Shown here in pieces: positions 8,061-16,162 of a DNA stretch of 28,957 nucleotides. The notes under the pieces are model-generated. The model was given only the letters and a program-made list of their open reading frames with translations. It was not told where the DNA came from and did not search any database. This DNA is from Bacteroidales bacterium UBA4866. Lineage in GTDB: Bacteria; Bacteroidota; Bacteroidia; Bacteroidales; P3. Where the stretch lies: positions 30,139-59,095 of the forward strand of contig DHDW01000037.1 of the NCBI GenBank assembly GCA_002399565.1, in the 5' to 3' direction. Positions within the stretch are counted from its first letter, which is position 1; every line of letters begins with the position of its first letter. The position numbers were made by a program, and so were the translations under genes.

Positions 8061-10022
8061 TTAATCTAAAGGTAATACTACATCTTTAGGATATTTGCAA
8101 GTATATGAGAAGGTAAATGTTTTTGATTCTAATGGTTTAAGACTTGTTTCCCAGAATAATAGACCTGTCTTTTCATTATAATTTGCTCCTGAGAGTTCTC
8201 CTTTTGTAATAGTTATCTTTTCGGAATTGGAAATTGGGATTTGGTCATCAATCTTAATATCAACTTGAGTATTATTATTGTTCTTTACAATTACCTTTAC
8301 ATTAATTACCTGTTCCAACTCAGTTCCTTTTCTATTGGCTTCTATTGGCTTTCCTTTTATTACTTTTCTATCAATTGCTATCTTCTTTTCCCTTCCAACA
8401 AATAGTTTTAAAGTATCTGCTGTTTGATTTGTTATTATATAAGCTGAATTAACGTATTTATCATCAATATATAAGTTAGCACGAGCATTTGCCAATCCCA
8501 ACTCTTCCCACAAAGGGAATAATGCTGCAAGATAAACTACCTTTTCTTTTTTTGGAACAGAGAAATATTTATAATTTACATTAGTCTTCTTTTCTTCCAA
8601 AGGAATAATCTTCGATTTATCTCCACTCTTGATGGAGTATTTCATCTTCACATCATATTCTTGAGTTAATAAATTATTACTTGAAGACATTCCTGTTGAA
8701 GCATTCTCTGTTATAATTTCATATGCAGGTTTATCTTCTTGTATTTTTCTATTTTCACTTATACCTCCAACTTGAGCAGTAACATAATCAACACTATTTC
8801 CAGCCATTCTTTGTTTGTAATCCCCTTGACTTGCTCTTGTTCCACCAAGTTCAACTTGTTCTTCTGCAATTGCATGTTTTGGAATATTTACAGAACCTTT
8901 TTTTGCAACTCCATTTACATAGGTTACCATACTTCCTTCTCCACGAGTTGTTCCTCCATCATTATCTGAAACTCCACCAACTATAGCAATAATACCGTCA
9001 ACAGTTTCTGCCGTCATTCTTTCGATTTCTTCATTCGTTATCCTTTTATCAGTTTCGCTTGTTGATACAATATCATCAACAGTACTTACAGTTGCAACAG
9101 TCTTTGGTCTTTCTCCTGCTATTTTCTTTTTATAAACCATAGGTTGTAAGTCAACTGGCTTAAGGTTGGTGCTTTGTTCTTCGGTTGAAAAAACAATTGA
9201 AACATCGGTCCAGTACTCTCCTGTTTCTTGTTTAAATTCTGCCTTAAGTAGAAATACTGCAGGCTTATTTAAAGAAGAAAACTTAATATCATAGATTGGA
9301 GTCCAATCAATTCCACTTACATTATATTTATAGTTAACTGTGGTTTTAACATCATTCTTTGCATAAAGATTTAACTTAATATAATATTCTTTCTTACTTA
9401 GTTTCTCGCCTTGCTCATCCTCTTGAAGAATAATTTTAAGATCTTCTTTTTGTTTGCGGATTTGTTTATGAAGGTCAATATCAACCTCATTTAAATCATA
9501 AAGAAGTTTACTTATCTCAATACTCTTTGCTTCATAGTATTCCAATGCTTCTTTTACATCTTTTATGCTATCAGCTTTTTGAGGAGAATCAATTTCTTTA
9601 ATATTACTTAAAGTAGATTTTTCTTCCATCAATACATCAATCTTATCTCTAACAGCTTGTCTTTTGTCTCTTAAGATTTCAATTGAATCTTTAATAATCT
9701 TTACTCTTGCCTTTTCTTTATCTGTAAGCTTATCTTCCTGCTTCTGATTTGATTTCACTAATTGAATGTAGGGAGAGAAATCTGTTATCACAAAGTCCTT
9801 AGAAGAATTAAACTGAATACTTTGAGGGTTTAACATTAAAGAGTTTCCCGAAAGTATTATTTCATTATATCCCTTAACCAAAGAAACCTCTAAGGATTTC
9901 TCAATTTGGGCTGTCTGCCTAAAAATGGTTACTTTATTGATTTGAGGATAGATTTTTTGTTGAGCTTTTAATCCAGAGAGAGAAAAGCCTAAAACAAATA
10001 GTGAGAATAAAATTCTTTTCAT
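8061..10022 (-). CDS. DUF4140/DUF4139 secreted protein with a TonB-plug-like insert (653 aa)
   Basis: Paralog of the downstream gene, with the same order: signal peptide (to about residue 20, LKAQ), DUF4140 (INKVTIFRQTAQIEKSLE), coiled coil (about 95-200) and DUF4139 (GIDWTPIYDIKF onward, ending in KYPKDVVLPLD). The variable middle differs. At about 326-402 it carries ITNEEIERMTAETVDGI, GGVSDNDGG, TTRGEGSMVTYVNG, VNIPKHAIAEEQVELGG and ASQGDY. These follow the order of the plug domain of TonB-dependent receptors (threonine-x-x-glu-isoleucine, GGV, RG-x-x-x-x-x-x-Y-x-x-G, P-x-x-A-I). A further echo, VTAQVGGISEN, follows. No barrel is present, so this is not a transporter. A promoter lies 31 bases upstream of the start and should drive both genes. 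Confidence 0.85.
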   Translation of the reverse strand: MKRILFSLFVLGFSLSGLKAQQKIYPQINKVTIFRQTAQIEKSLEVSLVKGYNEIILSGNSLMLNPQSIQFNSSKDFVITDFSPYIQLVKSNQKQEDKLTDKEKARVKIIKDSIEILRDKRQAVRDKIDVLMEEKSTLSNIKEIDSPQKADSIKDVKEALEYYEAKSIEISKLLYDLNEVDIDLHKQIRKQKEDLKIILQEDEQGEKLSKKEYYIKLNLYAKNDVKTTVNYKYNVSGIDWTPIYDIKFSSLNKPAVFLLKAEFKQETGEYWTDVSIVFSTEEQSTNLKPVDLQPMVYKKKIAGERPKTVATVSTVDDIVSTSETDKRITNEEIERMTAETVDGIIAIVGGVSDNDGGTTRGEGSMVTYVNGVAKKGSVNIPKHAIAEEQVELGGTRASQGDYKQRMAGNSVDYVTAQVGGISENRKIQEDKPAYEIITENASTGMSSSNNLLTQEYDVKMKYSIKSGDKSKIIPLEEKKTNVNYKYFSVPKKEKVVYLAALFPLWEELGLANARANLYIDDKYVNSAYIITNQTADTLKLFVGREKKIAIDRKVIKGKPIEANRKGTELEQVINVKVIVKNNNNTQVDIKIDDQIPISNSEKITITKGELSGANYNEKTGLLFWETSLKPLESKTFTFSYTCKYPKDVVLPLD

Positions 10023-10053
10023 ATCTATTAGAGATTTATTAATTATAATAGGG

Positions 10054-10061
10054 CAAAGTTA
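10054..10061 (-). promoter_or_regulatory. Promoter -7 element TAACTTTG for the DUF4139 pair
   Basis: The minus strand reads TAACTTTG, 31 bases before the ATG at 10022. It matches TAnnTTTG; no -33 motif is evident. Confidence 0.6.
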
Positions 10062-10132
10062 CATTTTTTTCTTTTTAAAATAGAGAAAAGAAATAAAAAC
10101 TCTATTTAGTTTTAAAATTAAAAGATATTTCC

Positions 10133-10140
10133 TACTTTTG
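10133..10140 (+). promoter_or_regulatory. Promoter -7 element TACTTTTG for the DNRLRE/T9SS protein
   Basis: TACTTTTG lies 40 bases before the ATG at 10181 and matches the Bacteroidota -7 consensus. Confidence 0.6.
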
Positions 10141-10180
10141 CATCAAAATAAATTTAATATTAATCAAAACTAAAGAAATC

Positions 10181-11404
10181 ATGAGAAAAATTATTGTTAA
10201 CTTTTTAGCTATGTTTTTATTGACTATTACTTCAAGTCAAATTGCTTTTTCACAAACAACTGTAATCTTTAAACCTAATGGAACTATTGGGAAAGATGTT
10301 AATATTGGTGATGTGCAATATACAAATCTGGCAAATTTAAATGAAGGAGAGCAAAATGTATTAAACATTAATGCTTGGACTTTTAGTGATAATTTGGGTA
10401 TAGGAAGAGCATTAATTAAGTTTGATGAGTTAGCATCAATTCCAACTGAAGCCATAATTACTGATGTCAAACTTAAACTCTATGGTGTCTCTTCTACCGA
10501 TCCAAACAGCAGTAACAGTGTTTATCCCGGTAGTCCATTTAGTCAGAGTTCTAATGCGGTATATGTTCAAAGAGTTACCAGCGCTTGGGATGAAAGTATT
10601 GTTACTTGGAACACTCAACCAACTACAACAACTGTAAATCAAATAACTATTCCTAACTCAGAGGCTCAATATAATTGGAACTATACAATTGAAAACTCAA
10701 GTGAATTAAATACAATGGTTCAAGATATGGTTTCTAATCCAAATACAAATCATGGATTTATGTTGAGACTAATAAATGAAGCAGTATATAGGCGTATGGG
10801 ATTTTACACAAGTGATCATACTGACTCAACTAAACGACCTGAACTTCAAATTACATATCTTTACAATGACACTTGCAATTCTAATTTCTCTTACACAATG
10901 CCTAATGCTCTTGACCCTACTACTCTTACTTTTAATGCTAAGATTGATGCTGGTCAACATATTTGGAGATATGGCTCTCAAAGTCTTTCAACTTCTTCTT
11001 CTTTTACTCACACTTTCACTCCAACCAATGAATGTAAAGAACTAACTCATGAAGTTATTAGTAGTAATGGAAATTGTTCAACTTATATTAATCTTTACAT
11101 TTGCAATACTAACCAAGATACTACTTCAATAGATGAAATTAATTCAATGAATAATGCAGAAATTATTATTTCCCCTAATCCAAGCAAAGACTTTTGGAAT
11201 GTTAGCATTAATTCAAAAGAAAAGCTTAGTGCAGAAATAATAATTAGAGATGCTTTAGGAAAAGTTGTTTTAATGGAAGAAAAGAATATTTATATAGGAG
11301 AAAATAATATACCAATTAATGGTAAAAACCTTAATAAAGGCATCTATATTATTGAAATAAAAGGGAAAGGCATTAGCTACTCTCAAAAACTTATTAAGCA
11401 ATAA
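10181..11404 (+). CDS. Secreted DNRLRE-domain protein with T9SS type A sorting domain (407 aa)
   Basis: The signal peptide ends near residue 25 (SQIAFSQ). Residues about 28-225 form a DNRLRE/CBM96-like beta-sandwich. Typical features are the early NIGDVQYTNLANLNEG, a GRALIKFD strand, AIITDVKLKLYG, the WDESIVTWNTQP segment and a closing RPELQITY. A cysteine-containing beta domain follows (about 226-310; cysteines in DTCNSNFSY, NECKELTH, GNCSTY and YICNTN). The last 80 residues are a T9SS type A C-terminal sorting domain (IISPNPSKDFWNVSI, ALGKVVL, NKGIYIIEIKGKGISYSQKLIKQ in pieces). T9SS should therefore carry it across the outer membrane and attach or release it. The ligand is unknown; CBM96-like domains may bind carbohydrate, which is inference. 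It ends at a shared terminator with the convergent arcC. Confidence 0.85.
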   Translation: MRKIIVNFLAMFLLTITSSQIAFSQTTVIFKPNGTIGKDVNIGDVQYTNLANLNEGEQNVLNINAWTFSDNLGIGRALIKFDELASIPTEAIITDVKLKLYGVSSTDPNSSNSVYPGSPFSQSSNAVYVQRVTSAWDESIVTWNTQPTTTTVNQITIPNSEAQYNWNYTIENSSELNTMVQDMVSNPNTNHGFMLRLINEAVYRRMGFYTSDHTDSTKRPELQITYLYNDTCNSNFSYTMPNALDPTTLTFNAKIDAGQHIWRYGSQSLSTSSSFTHTFTPTNECKELTHEVISSNGNCSTYINLYICNTNQDTTSIDEINSMNNAEIIISPNPSKDFWNVSINSKEKLSAEIIIRDALGKVVLMEEKNIYIGENNIPINGKNLNKGIYIIEIKGKGISYSQKLIKQ

Positions 11405-11430
11405 AGAAAACAAGAATTTTTATAGCATAA

Positions 11431-11462
11431 AAAAAAGAGAAGTCAAACGGCTTCTCTTTTTT
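11431..11462. terminator. Bidirectional terminator between the DNRLRE gene and arcC
   Basis: A perfect 12-bp stem (AAAAAAGAGAAG with CTTCTCTTTTTT) with an 8-base loop lies between convergent stop codons, and T-tracts follow on both strands. Confidence 0.88.
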
Positions 11463-11480
11463 GTTTTATCGGAAATAATT

Positions 11481-12416
11481 CTACCAAACAATTCTTGTTC
11501 CACAGTCAGAGTTTCCTAATTGACCAGCTTCTGTAATTATACATTCTTTTCCTCCATTCTTAACAAAATGAAGTGCTGCCCTTACCTTTGGTGCCATTGA
11601 ACCTTCAGCAAAATGTCCTTGCGCAAGATACTCTTCTGCTTCTTTAACGGTTATAACATCAAGAGCTAATTCACCTGGCTTACGGAAATTTATATATATT
11701 TTTGGAACATCGGTAAGGATATAAAACTCATCTGCTCCAATTTCAACTGCTGTTAATGCAGAAGCAAGGTCTTTGTCTATAACTGCTTCAACTCCCATAA
11801 TTCCATTTTCTTCAATAACTGGAATTCCTCCTCCTCCAACAGTAACAACTACATTCCCATCAAGAGCTAAAGACTTAACTAAGTCAATATTTGTTATCTT
11901 AATTGGTTTTGGAGAAGCAACAACCTTTCTATACTTGTCGCTTTTTGAATCTTTAGCATAGGTTGCTCCTGATTCTTGAGCAAATGCTTCTGCTTCTTCT
12001 TTTGAATAGTAAGGTCCTACTGGCTTAACCGGATTTTGAAAAGCTGGGTCATTTTTATCTACAACTACCTGAGTTAATAATGTTAGTACGTTTCTGCTTA
12101 TATTTTCTCTTGCAAAAACATTTCTAAAGCCTAATTCAATAAGATAGCCTATTGAACCTTGAGTTTCAGCAACGCAAAAATCCATTGGCATTGCTTCAAT
12201 GTCAAATTTTTTCTTTCCTGCTTCGTGTTGAAGCATTACATTTCCTACTTGCGGTCCGTTACCATGTCCAATTACAATATTATAGTCTTGTTTTAGGAGA
12301 TTAGTTAAACTATCGCAGGTTTCAGTTACATTTTTAATTTGTTCTTTGTAAGTGCCTTTTTGTCCACTTCTCAATAGTGCATTACCTCCAAAGGCTATTA
12401 CTGCTAACTTTTTCAT
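11481..12416 (-). CDS. arcC: Carbamate kinase (311 aa)
   Basis: This cytosolic amino-acid-kinase-fold enzyme transfers phosphate between carbamoyl phosphate and ADP, giving ATP, CO2 and ammonia in the catabolic direction. Visible motifs are the N-terminal GGNAL (10-14), the phosphate-binding GHGNGPQVGN (50-59), the glycine-rich VTVGGGG (191-197) and VIDKD (212-216), with the family length of about 310 residues. It is monocistronic with its own promoter and is convergent with the DNRLRE gene. Together with the ornithine carbamoyltransferase at 3596-4597 it provides the last two steps of arginine or citrulline catabolism. Arginine deiminase and an arginine/ornithine antiporter are not in the window, so the full pathway cannot be claimed from here. 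Confidence 0.95.
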   Translation of the reverse strand: MKKLAVIAFGGNALLRSGQKGTYKEQIKNVTETCDSLTNLLKQDYNIVIGHGNGPQVGNVMLQHEAGKKKFDIEAMPMDFCVAETQGSIGYLIELGFRNVFARENISRNVLTLLTQVVVDKNDPAFQNPVKPVGPYYSKEEAEAFAQESGATYAKDSKSDKYRKVVASPKPIKITNIDLVKSLALDGNVVVTVGGGGIPVIEENGIMGVEAVIDKDLASALTAVEIGADEFYILTDVPKIYINFRKPGELALDVITVKEAEEYLAQGHFAEGSMAPKVRAALHFVKNGGKECIITEAGQLGNSDCGTRIVW

Positions 12417-12460
12417 AAGTATTTTATTCGTTTGTAGTTATTTTGGAATTTTTAAAGGTG

Positions 12461-12468
12461 CAAAGATA
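12461..12468 (-). promoter_or_regulatory. Promoter -7 element TATCTTTG for arcC
   Basis: The minus strand reads TATCTTTG, 44 bases before the ATG at 12416, the same distance as at the ornithine carbamoyltransferase gene. Confidence 0.6.
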
Positions 12469-12558
12469 TAAAAATTGATGAATATGCATAAGCTTATGAA
12501 ACATATTCTATTAAAATTCGTTTTTTCTTATACCTTGAAAAGAAAGCTTAAGAAGTTG

Positions 12559-14115
12559 ATGAAAAAAAATCTTACTTACTATTTTGACATACTTACCATA
12601 TTAATTTGTGTTGCAGGAATAAGCCTTTCAATATTCCTTATCAATTTGGGTATTGTTATGCTTTTGGTAAGACTTATTTTTATTGGCTCTTGGAAAGAAA
12701 AATGGGAAAGGATTAAAACTCAAAAGACTCTTCTTATTGTTTTGCTTAGTTTTTTCTTTCTTCATATTATAGGGCTTATTTGGACTGATAATATTAGTTT
12801 TGGGCTCAATGAAATTATTAGAAAGCTTGCCTTTTTGGTTATTCCTATTGGCATTTTGGCTATTTCGGATATTAGAAAAGAAATTATTAAAATTGGTTTT
12901 GGGGGTTATGTACTTTCTCTTTTGATTGGCACAATTTGGGGCTGCGTAAATCTTATTTCAAATGATTATCCCGACCTTAGAAACCTTATTCCTTCAACCT
13001 CCCATATTCGTTTTTCTATAAATATTGTCTTTGCTATTTTAGTTATTGCAAAGCTATTTTTAGATAACTACAAAAATCTTACTCCCACAATCAAAACTCT
13101 TTCTATAAGTGTAATAGTTTGGTTTACTACATATCTTATCTTAACTCAAGCTCTAACAGGAATAGTAATTCTTTCTCTATTTTTGATTATCTATATCCCT
13201 TTCCTTTTAATACAAAAGCACAAAAACAAAATAAGCTACATTGTTTTGAGTCTTTACATAATTGCTCTATCCCTTTCCTGCTTTTGGTTAGTGAGAGAGT
13301 ATAAACTTTTCTTTACCCCCAATAAGGTTTACTCACAACCTCTCTTAACTAAAACTCCTCTTGGCAATGATTACCATAATTTAAGAGATGTAAAGCTAAT
13401 TGAAAATGGGAACTATATTTATTTAATGTGCAATTTTGAGGAATTGGAAGCCTCTTGGAAGAAAAGAACTGGAGAAGAGATTGGCGAGAACTTTAATATA
13501 TTGTTAAGGTATATGAACTCTGTTTCTCCTTATAAGGATGCTAAAAGATTTGATGAGCTGACTGATAAAGATATTGAAAACATTAAAAACGGCATAGCCA
13601 ATAAAGCATACACTGAAAGATTCTCCCTTCGTGGAAGACTCTATAAAATGTTCTATCAAATGAACTCCTTCAAAGAGACTGGTCAAATTGTAGGTTCATC
13701 GGAATTGCAAAGGGTGGAACTATGGCGTAATTCTTTTAGATTAATTAAAGAGAATTTTCTTTTGGGAGTGGGTACTGGCGATTTTGAAAAGGAGTTTGCC
13801 GATAAGCTTTGCAAGAGTAATTCCCAACTTTGTAATTCAGGACATAAATCACATAACCAATACCTCAACGTTTTTGTTACCTTTGGACTTTTAGGTTTGA
13901 TTATATTTCTATTTTGGCTTTTATACCCTCCTTTTAAAGCAGGATTATCAAAAAACAATATTTATTTAGCCTTTGCTTTTATAGTTTTAATTTCAATGCT
14001 AACTGAAGACACATTAGATAATATTGCAGGAAGAATGTTTTATATTTTCTTTGCTTCAGTTATGCTCTTTAACTCCAAAACAATTAAGGAGATTACTTCT
14101 TCTAAACTCCAATAA
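12559..14115 (+). CDS. O-antigen ligase / polymerase-like polytopic membrane protein (518 aa)
   Basis: A polytopic inner-membrane protein with about ten hydrophobic helices: six or seven before residue 250, then a long soluble loop (about 260-420), then two or three C-terminal helices. Just before the last helices it has ENFLLGVGTGDFEKEF and HKSHNQYLNVFVTFGLLGL. That GxGTGxF followed by HNxYL pattern is the signature of the Wzy_C / WaaL family, which ligates or polymerises surface polysaccharide on the periplasmic face. An in-frame start exists at 12475, but its extra 28 residues are lysine-rich and untypical, and the first helix follows naturally from the ATG at 12559. No clear promoter is seen. 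No other polysaccharide gene lies next to it, so the substrate is unknown. Confidence 0.8.
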   Translation: MKKNLTYYFDILTILICVAGISLSIFLINLGIVMLLVRLIFIGSWKEKWERIKTQKTLLIVLLSFFFLHIIGLIWTDNISFGLNEIIRKLAFLVIPIGILAISDIRKEIIKIGFGGYVLSLLIGTIWGCVNLISNDYPDLRNLIPSTSHIRFSINIVFAILVIAKLFLDNYKNLTPTIKTLSISVIVWFTTYLILTQALTGIVILSLFLIIYIPFLLIQKHKNKISYIVLSLYIIALSLSCFWLVREYKLFFTPNKVYSQPLLTKTPLGNDYHNLRDVKLIENGNYIYLMCNFEELEASWKKRTGEEIGENFNILLRYMNSVSPYKDAKRFDELTDKDIENIKNGIANKAYTERFSLRGRLYKMFYQMNSFKETGQIVGSSELQRVELWRNSFRLIKENFLLGVGTGDFEKEFADKLCKSNSQLCNSGHKSHNQYLNVFVTFGLLGLIIFLFWLLYPPFKAGLSKNNIYLAFAFIVLISMLTEDTLDNIAGRMFYIFFASVMLFNSKTIKEITSSKLQ

Positions 14116-14241
14116 TTTAATTCAAAATTTTTATTAGATTTTCCCAAAGGATTAGAACAAGAATTTTAATCCTATTACTCTCTATTTAAATAAGATAAAA
14201 GTTTTCTCGAATCAAGAATAAACTTATTTATATAAGGAATA

Positions 14242-14400
14242 AATTTATTTATATCAAGAATAAATCTTGCAAGGTGGCAGGATGTAGTGTGCAAGGTGGC
14301 AGGATGTAATATGTAAGGTGGCAGGATGCAGTGTGCAAGGTGGCAGGATGTAAAAAACATAGTGGCAGGTTACAAGATTTTTTCTTGATATAAATAAATT
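14242..14400. repeat. 159-bp element: 28-bp inverted repeats around five 22-bp tandem units
   Basis: The arms at 14242-14269 and 14373-14400 are inverted repeats that match at 27 of 28 positions. Between them are tandem 22-bp units at 14269-14290, 14291-14312, 14313-14334 and 14335-14356, and a degenerate fifth unit at about 14357-14372. The shared core is AAGGTGGCAGGATG. Each arm also contains its own small hairpin (CAAGA...TCTTG). The GC-richer units stand out against AT-rich surroundings. No transposase is present, so a non-autonomous MITE-like element is a reasonable reading. There are no unique spacers, so this is not a CRISPR array. Confidence 0.88.
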
Positions 14401-14510
14401 ATAATAAGGGATTAGCAAACTTATATCAAATAAAATCAAATCTATATCCCAAGTTCTTATTCATAAATCAATATTAATAAGTCCAAAAACCAAAAAAACT
14501 ACTGCTAATT

Positions 14511-14540
14511 ATTGTTTATTCAATTATTATTGTACTTTTG
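14511..14540 (+). promoter_or_regulatory. Promoter (TTG-N18-TACTTTTG) for the outer-membrane protein
   Basis: TTG at 14512-14514, 18 bases, then TACTTTTG at 14533-14540 form a Bacteroidota promoter. It lies inside the longer possible reading frame that starts at 14512, which shows that the real start is the ATG at 14569. Confidence 0.7.
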
Positions 14541-14568
14541 CTTTTGGAAACAATTATCAATATTGCTT

Positions 14569-15261
14569 ATGAAGAAGATTTTTTTCATTATTGTCTGCTT
14601 AGTTATAACATTAAGCCTCAATGCTCAAAACGATTCAATCTATAGAGACATTTCCCTTTTAAAAAAGAATATAATTAAGATAAAACCCACAAGTTTTTTG
14701 TTTGGCTACACTCAAATAACCTACGAAAGAAGTCTTTCACCAAGAAGAAGTATTGAAGCAAATGTTAGTTTAATTGGGTTAGGATATGATATTTATGATA
14801 GAGATCCAATGGGATTTGCTCTTAGAGGAGGATATAAATTCTATTCTGGCGGCAGAAAAATCAAACGTTCCTTTATGAAAGGCTTATACCTAATGCCTGA
14901 AATTGCTTTTTGCATGTATGATAAGAATGTTCCTGTTGAAAGAGATTGGAATTTGTTTAATGGGATAATTAAGAAAACAACTTCTGTAATTCTTGATGAA
15001 AAAGGAGAAGTGGATTACGAGAGACTGAGAAAATATTATATTGCATTAATTGGCAATGTTGGATATCAATGGAATATTTACAGATTTATAATAGAATATA
15101 ATGTTGGAATAGGATTAGGTTACTATAATAAAACAAGAAATGTTGAAGGTTTTTTAGGCACAAGCATGGACGATGAACATCATTTTGGCTTTAATGGAGG
15201 AAATGATGGCAGATATTATGGTGTGTTTAACGCAAATCTAAAAATAGGTTATATGTTTTAA
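14569..15261 (+). CDS. Small outer-membrane beta-barrel protein, unknown function (230 aa)
   Basis: A clear signal peptide (MKKIFFIIVCLVITLSLNAQ) precedes alternating amphipathic strands (FLFGYTQITYERSL, SIEANVSLIGLGYDIY, FALRGGYKFYSGG, GLYLMPEIAFCMY, YYIALIGNVGYQW, FIIEYNVGIGLGYY). The protein ends NLKIGYMF, with the terminal phenylalanine typical of outer-membrane barrels. Size and pattern fit a small 8-10-stranded barrel of the DUF3575/OmpA-beta-barrel kind, located in the outer membrane; no specific function can be read. I chose the start at 14569 rather than 14512 because of the signal peptide and the promoter at 14511-14540. The last eight codons and the bases after them occur again about 1.1 kb downstream, in front of the permease gene. 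Confidence 0.75.
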   Translation: MKKIFFIIVCLVITLSLNAQNDSIYRDISLLKKNIIKIKPTSFLFGYTQITYERSLSPRRSIEANVSLIGLGYDIYDRDPMGFALRGGYKFYSGGRKIKRSFMKGLYLMPEIAFCMYDKNVPVERDWNLFNGIIKKTTSVILDEKGEVDYERLRKYYIALIGNVGYQWNIYRFIIEYNVGIGLGYYNKTRNVEGFLGTSMDDEHHFGFNGGNDGRYYGVFNANLKIGYMF

Positions 15262-15281
15262 TTTGTTTTGCTTACTTTTTG
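15235..15281. repeat. Direct repeat copy A (end of the barrel gene)
   Basis: Forty-seven bases covering the last codons, the stop and the start of the spacer of the barrel gene. They are nearly identical to copy B at 16337-16382, differing by three single-base indels. Copy A is the functional coding context. Confidence 0.88.
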
Positions 15282-15311
15282 GGGGCATATTTACAATACT
15301 TTAATGATTTA

Positions 15312-16157
15312 TTATTCTTTATTCCAATATCTTGGATTAATCCAATCTTTATCCCCTTCAATAATTTTCATTTCTCTTTTTAATTTCTTTATTACTCGCT
15401 TTTTCTTTGTTCCATAATCTTTTATTTCAACCCTTACCATATTACCATTATTTTCTAACACAACTGCTTTTACTTTTTTTATCCCTAAATCTAGAAACCA
15501 CTGGCGATAATATTTAATTTCTCTCCACAAAATATCTCCTTTCTTATATGAGTCTATTCTTTTAATATTATTTTCTATTAACTGTCCTTTTTCAAATATA
15601 AGCTGAATGTCATTTGCAGAAATACTATAATAACTATCGGTCAAATAAAAGCCTTTTGGATTATAATAATACATAAAGAAATCATAACTTATTAATGTAT
15701 CTGAATACCAATCTGCTTGAACAAACCCATCAATCAAGTTCGGAGTATAGCCTATAGACTTAAAGTAATCTGATAAATCTAATGTTTCGTTTGTGTCATC
15801 TTCTTTTTCTACTTTCAATAAAAAAAGTTTATCATCAATAACCTTCCATGTGGCAATATATCCACGATAACAACCTGTGTGAGGAAAACCATAATCATTA
15901 TTATATTCAAATGGTCGTTTTTTAATCCTTTTCTCTATTAATAACTTTTCTAATGGGAATGTTTTAAGAAAAAAAGTATCATTTTTTATGATAAGCAAAT
16001 CTGAAACTTGTTCAGTTGCCTTAAGATTAATTATTGAAAAAAAGATAAATGCAATTAGTAAAAGCACTTTTCTTATAAGTGATTTGCTATTTTCAATTCT
16101 GAATTCATAACCTTGCATATCTTTATTATTAGAATTTACAATCTTGTACTTATTCAT
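15312..16157 (-). CDS. Unrecognised exported or membrane-anchored protein (281 aa), probably inserted
   Basis: I do not recognise a named family. A 28-residue polar extension precedes a hydrophobic segment (about 29-47, VLLLIAFIFFSIINLKA) that could be a signal peptide or anchor. The rest is soluble, rich in aromatic and basic residues, with a conspicuous GCYRGYIATWKVIDDKLFLL (about 94-113); similar C-x-RGY-x-ATW segments recur in uncharacterised Bacteroidota proteins as far as I recall, without known function. The C-terminus is strongly basic (KKKRVIKKLKREMK). A strong AAGGAGG lies 5 bases before the ATG, which supports this start but is unusual for the phylum. A 46-bp direct repeat brackets the gene, and it runs opposite to both neighbours, which suggests later insertion. 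Confidence 0.7.
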   Translation of the reverse strand: MNKYKIVNSNNKDMQGYEFRIENSKSLIRKVLLLIAFIFFSIINLKATEQVSDLLIIKNDTFFLKTFPLEKLLIEKRIKKRPFEYNNDYGFPHTGCYRGYIATWKVIDDKLFLLKVEKEDDTNETLDLSDYFKSIGYTPNLIDGFVQADWYSDTLISYDFFMYYYNPKGFYLTDSYYSISANDIQLIFEKGQLIENNIKRIDSYKKGDILWREIKYYRQWFLDLGIKKVKAVVLENNGNMVRVEIKDYGTKKKRVIKKLKREMKIIEGDKDWINPRYWNKE

Positions 16158-16162
16158 TTCTG

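Larger units (their letters stand above)
14116..14568. other. Gene-free stretch with tandem and inverted repeats
   Basis: After the ligase-like gene there is a weak 7-bp hairpin (AGGATTA at 14148-14154 with TAATCCT at 14167-14173) without a good T-tract. Then come 21-bp tandem units at 14213-14233 and 14234-14254 (CAAGAATAAACTTATTTATA and a variant), the 159-bp repeat element at 14242-14400, and a promoter at 14511-14540 for the next gene. The short ORFs on the minus strand here are translations of the repeats, not genes. Confidence 0.75.

Noticed and set aside
14269..14378. Possible CRISPR array
   Set aside because: The 22-bp units are directly adjacent with no unique spacers, and no cas gene is present.
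14175..14439. Overlapping short minus-strand ORFs (61 aa each)
   Set aside because: They are translations of the 22-bp and inverted repeats in two frames, giving repeated LPPC/LHPATLH-like peptides; there is no start signal or family similarity.
14512..14568. Longer start for the outer-membrane protein
   Set aside because: The extra residues overlap the promoter and precede a clean signal peptide that starts at 14569.
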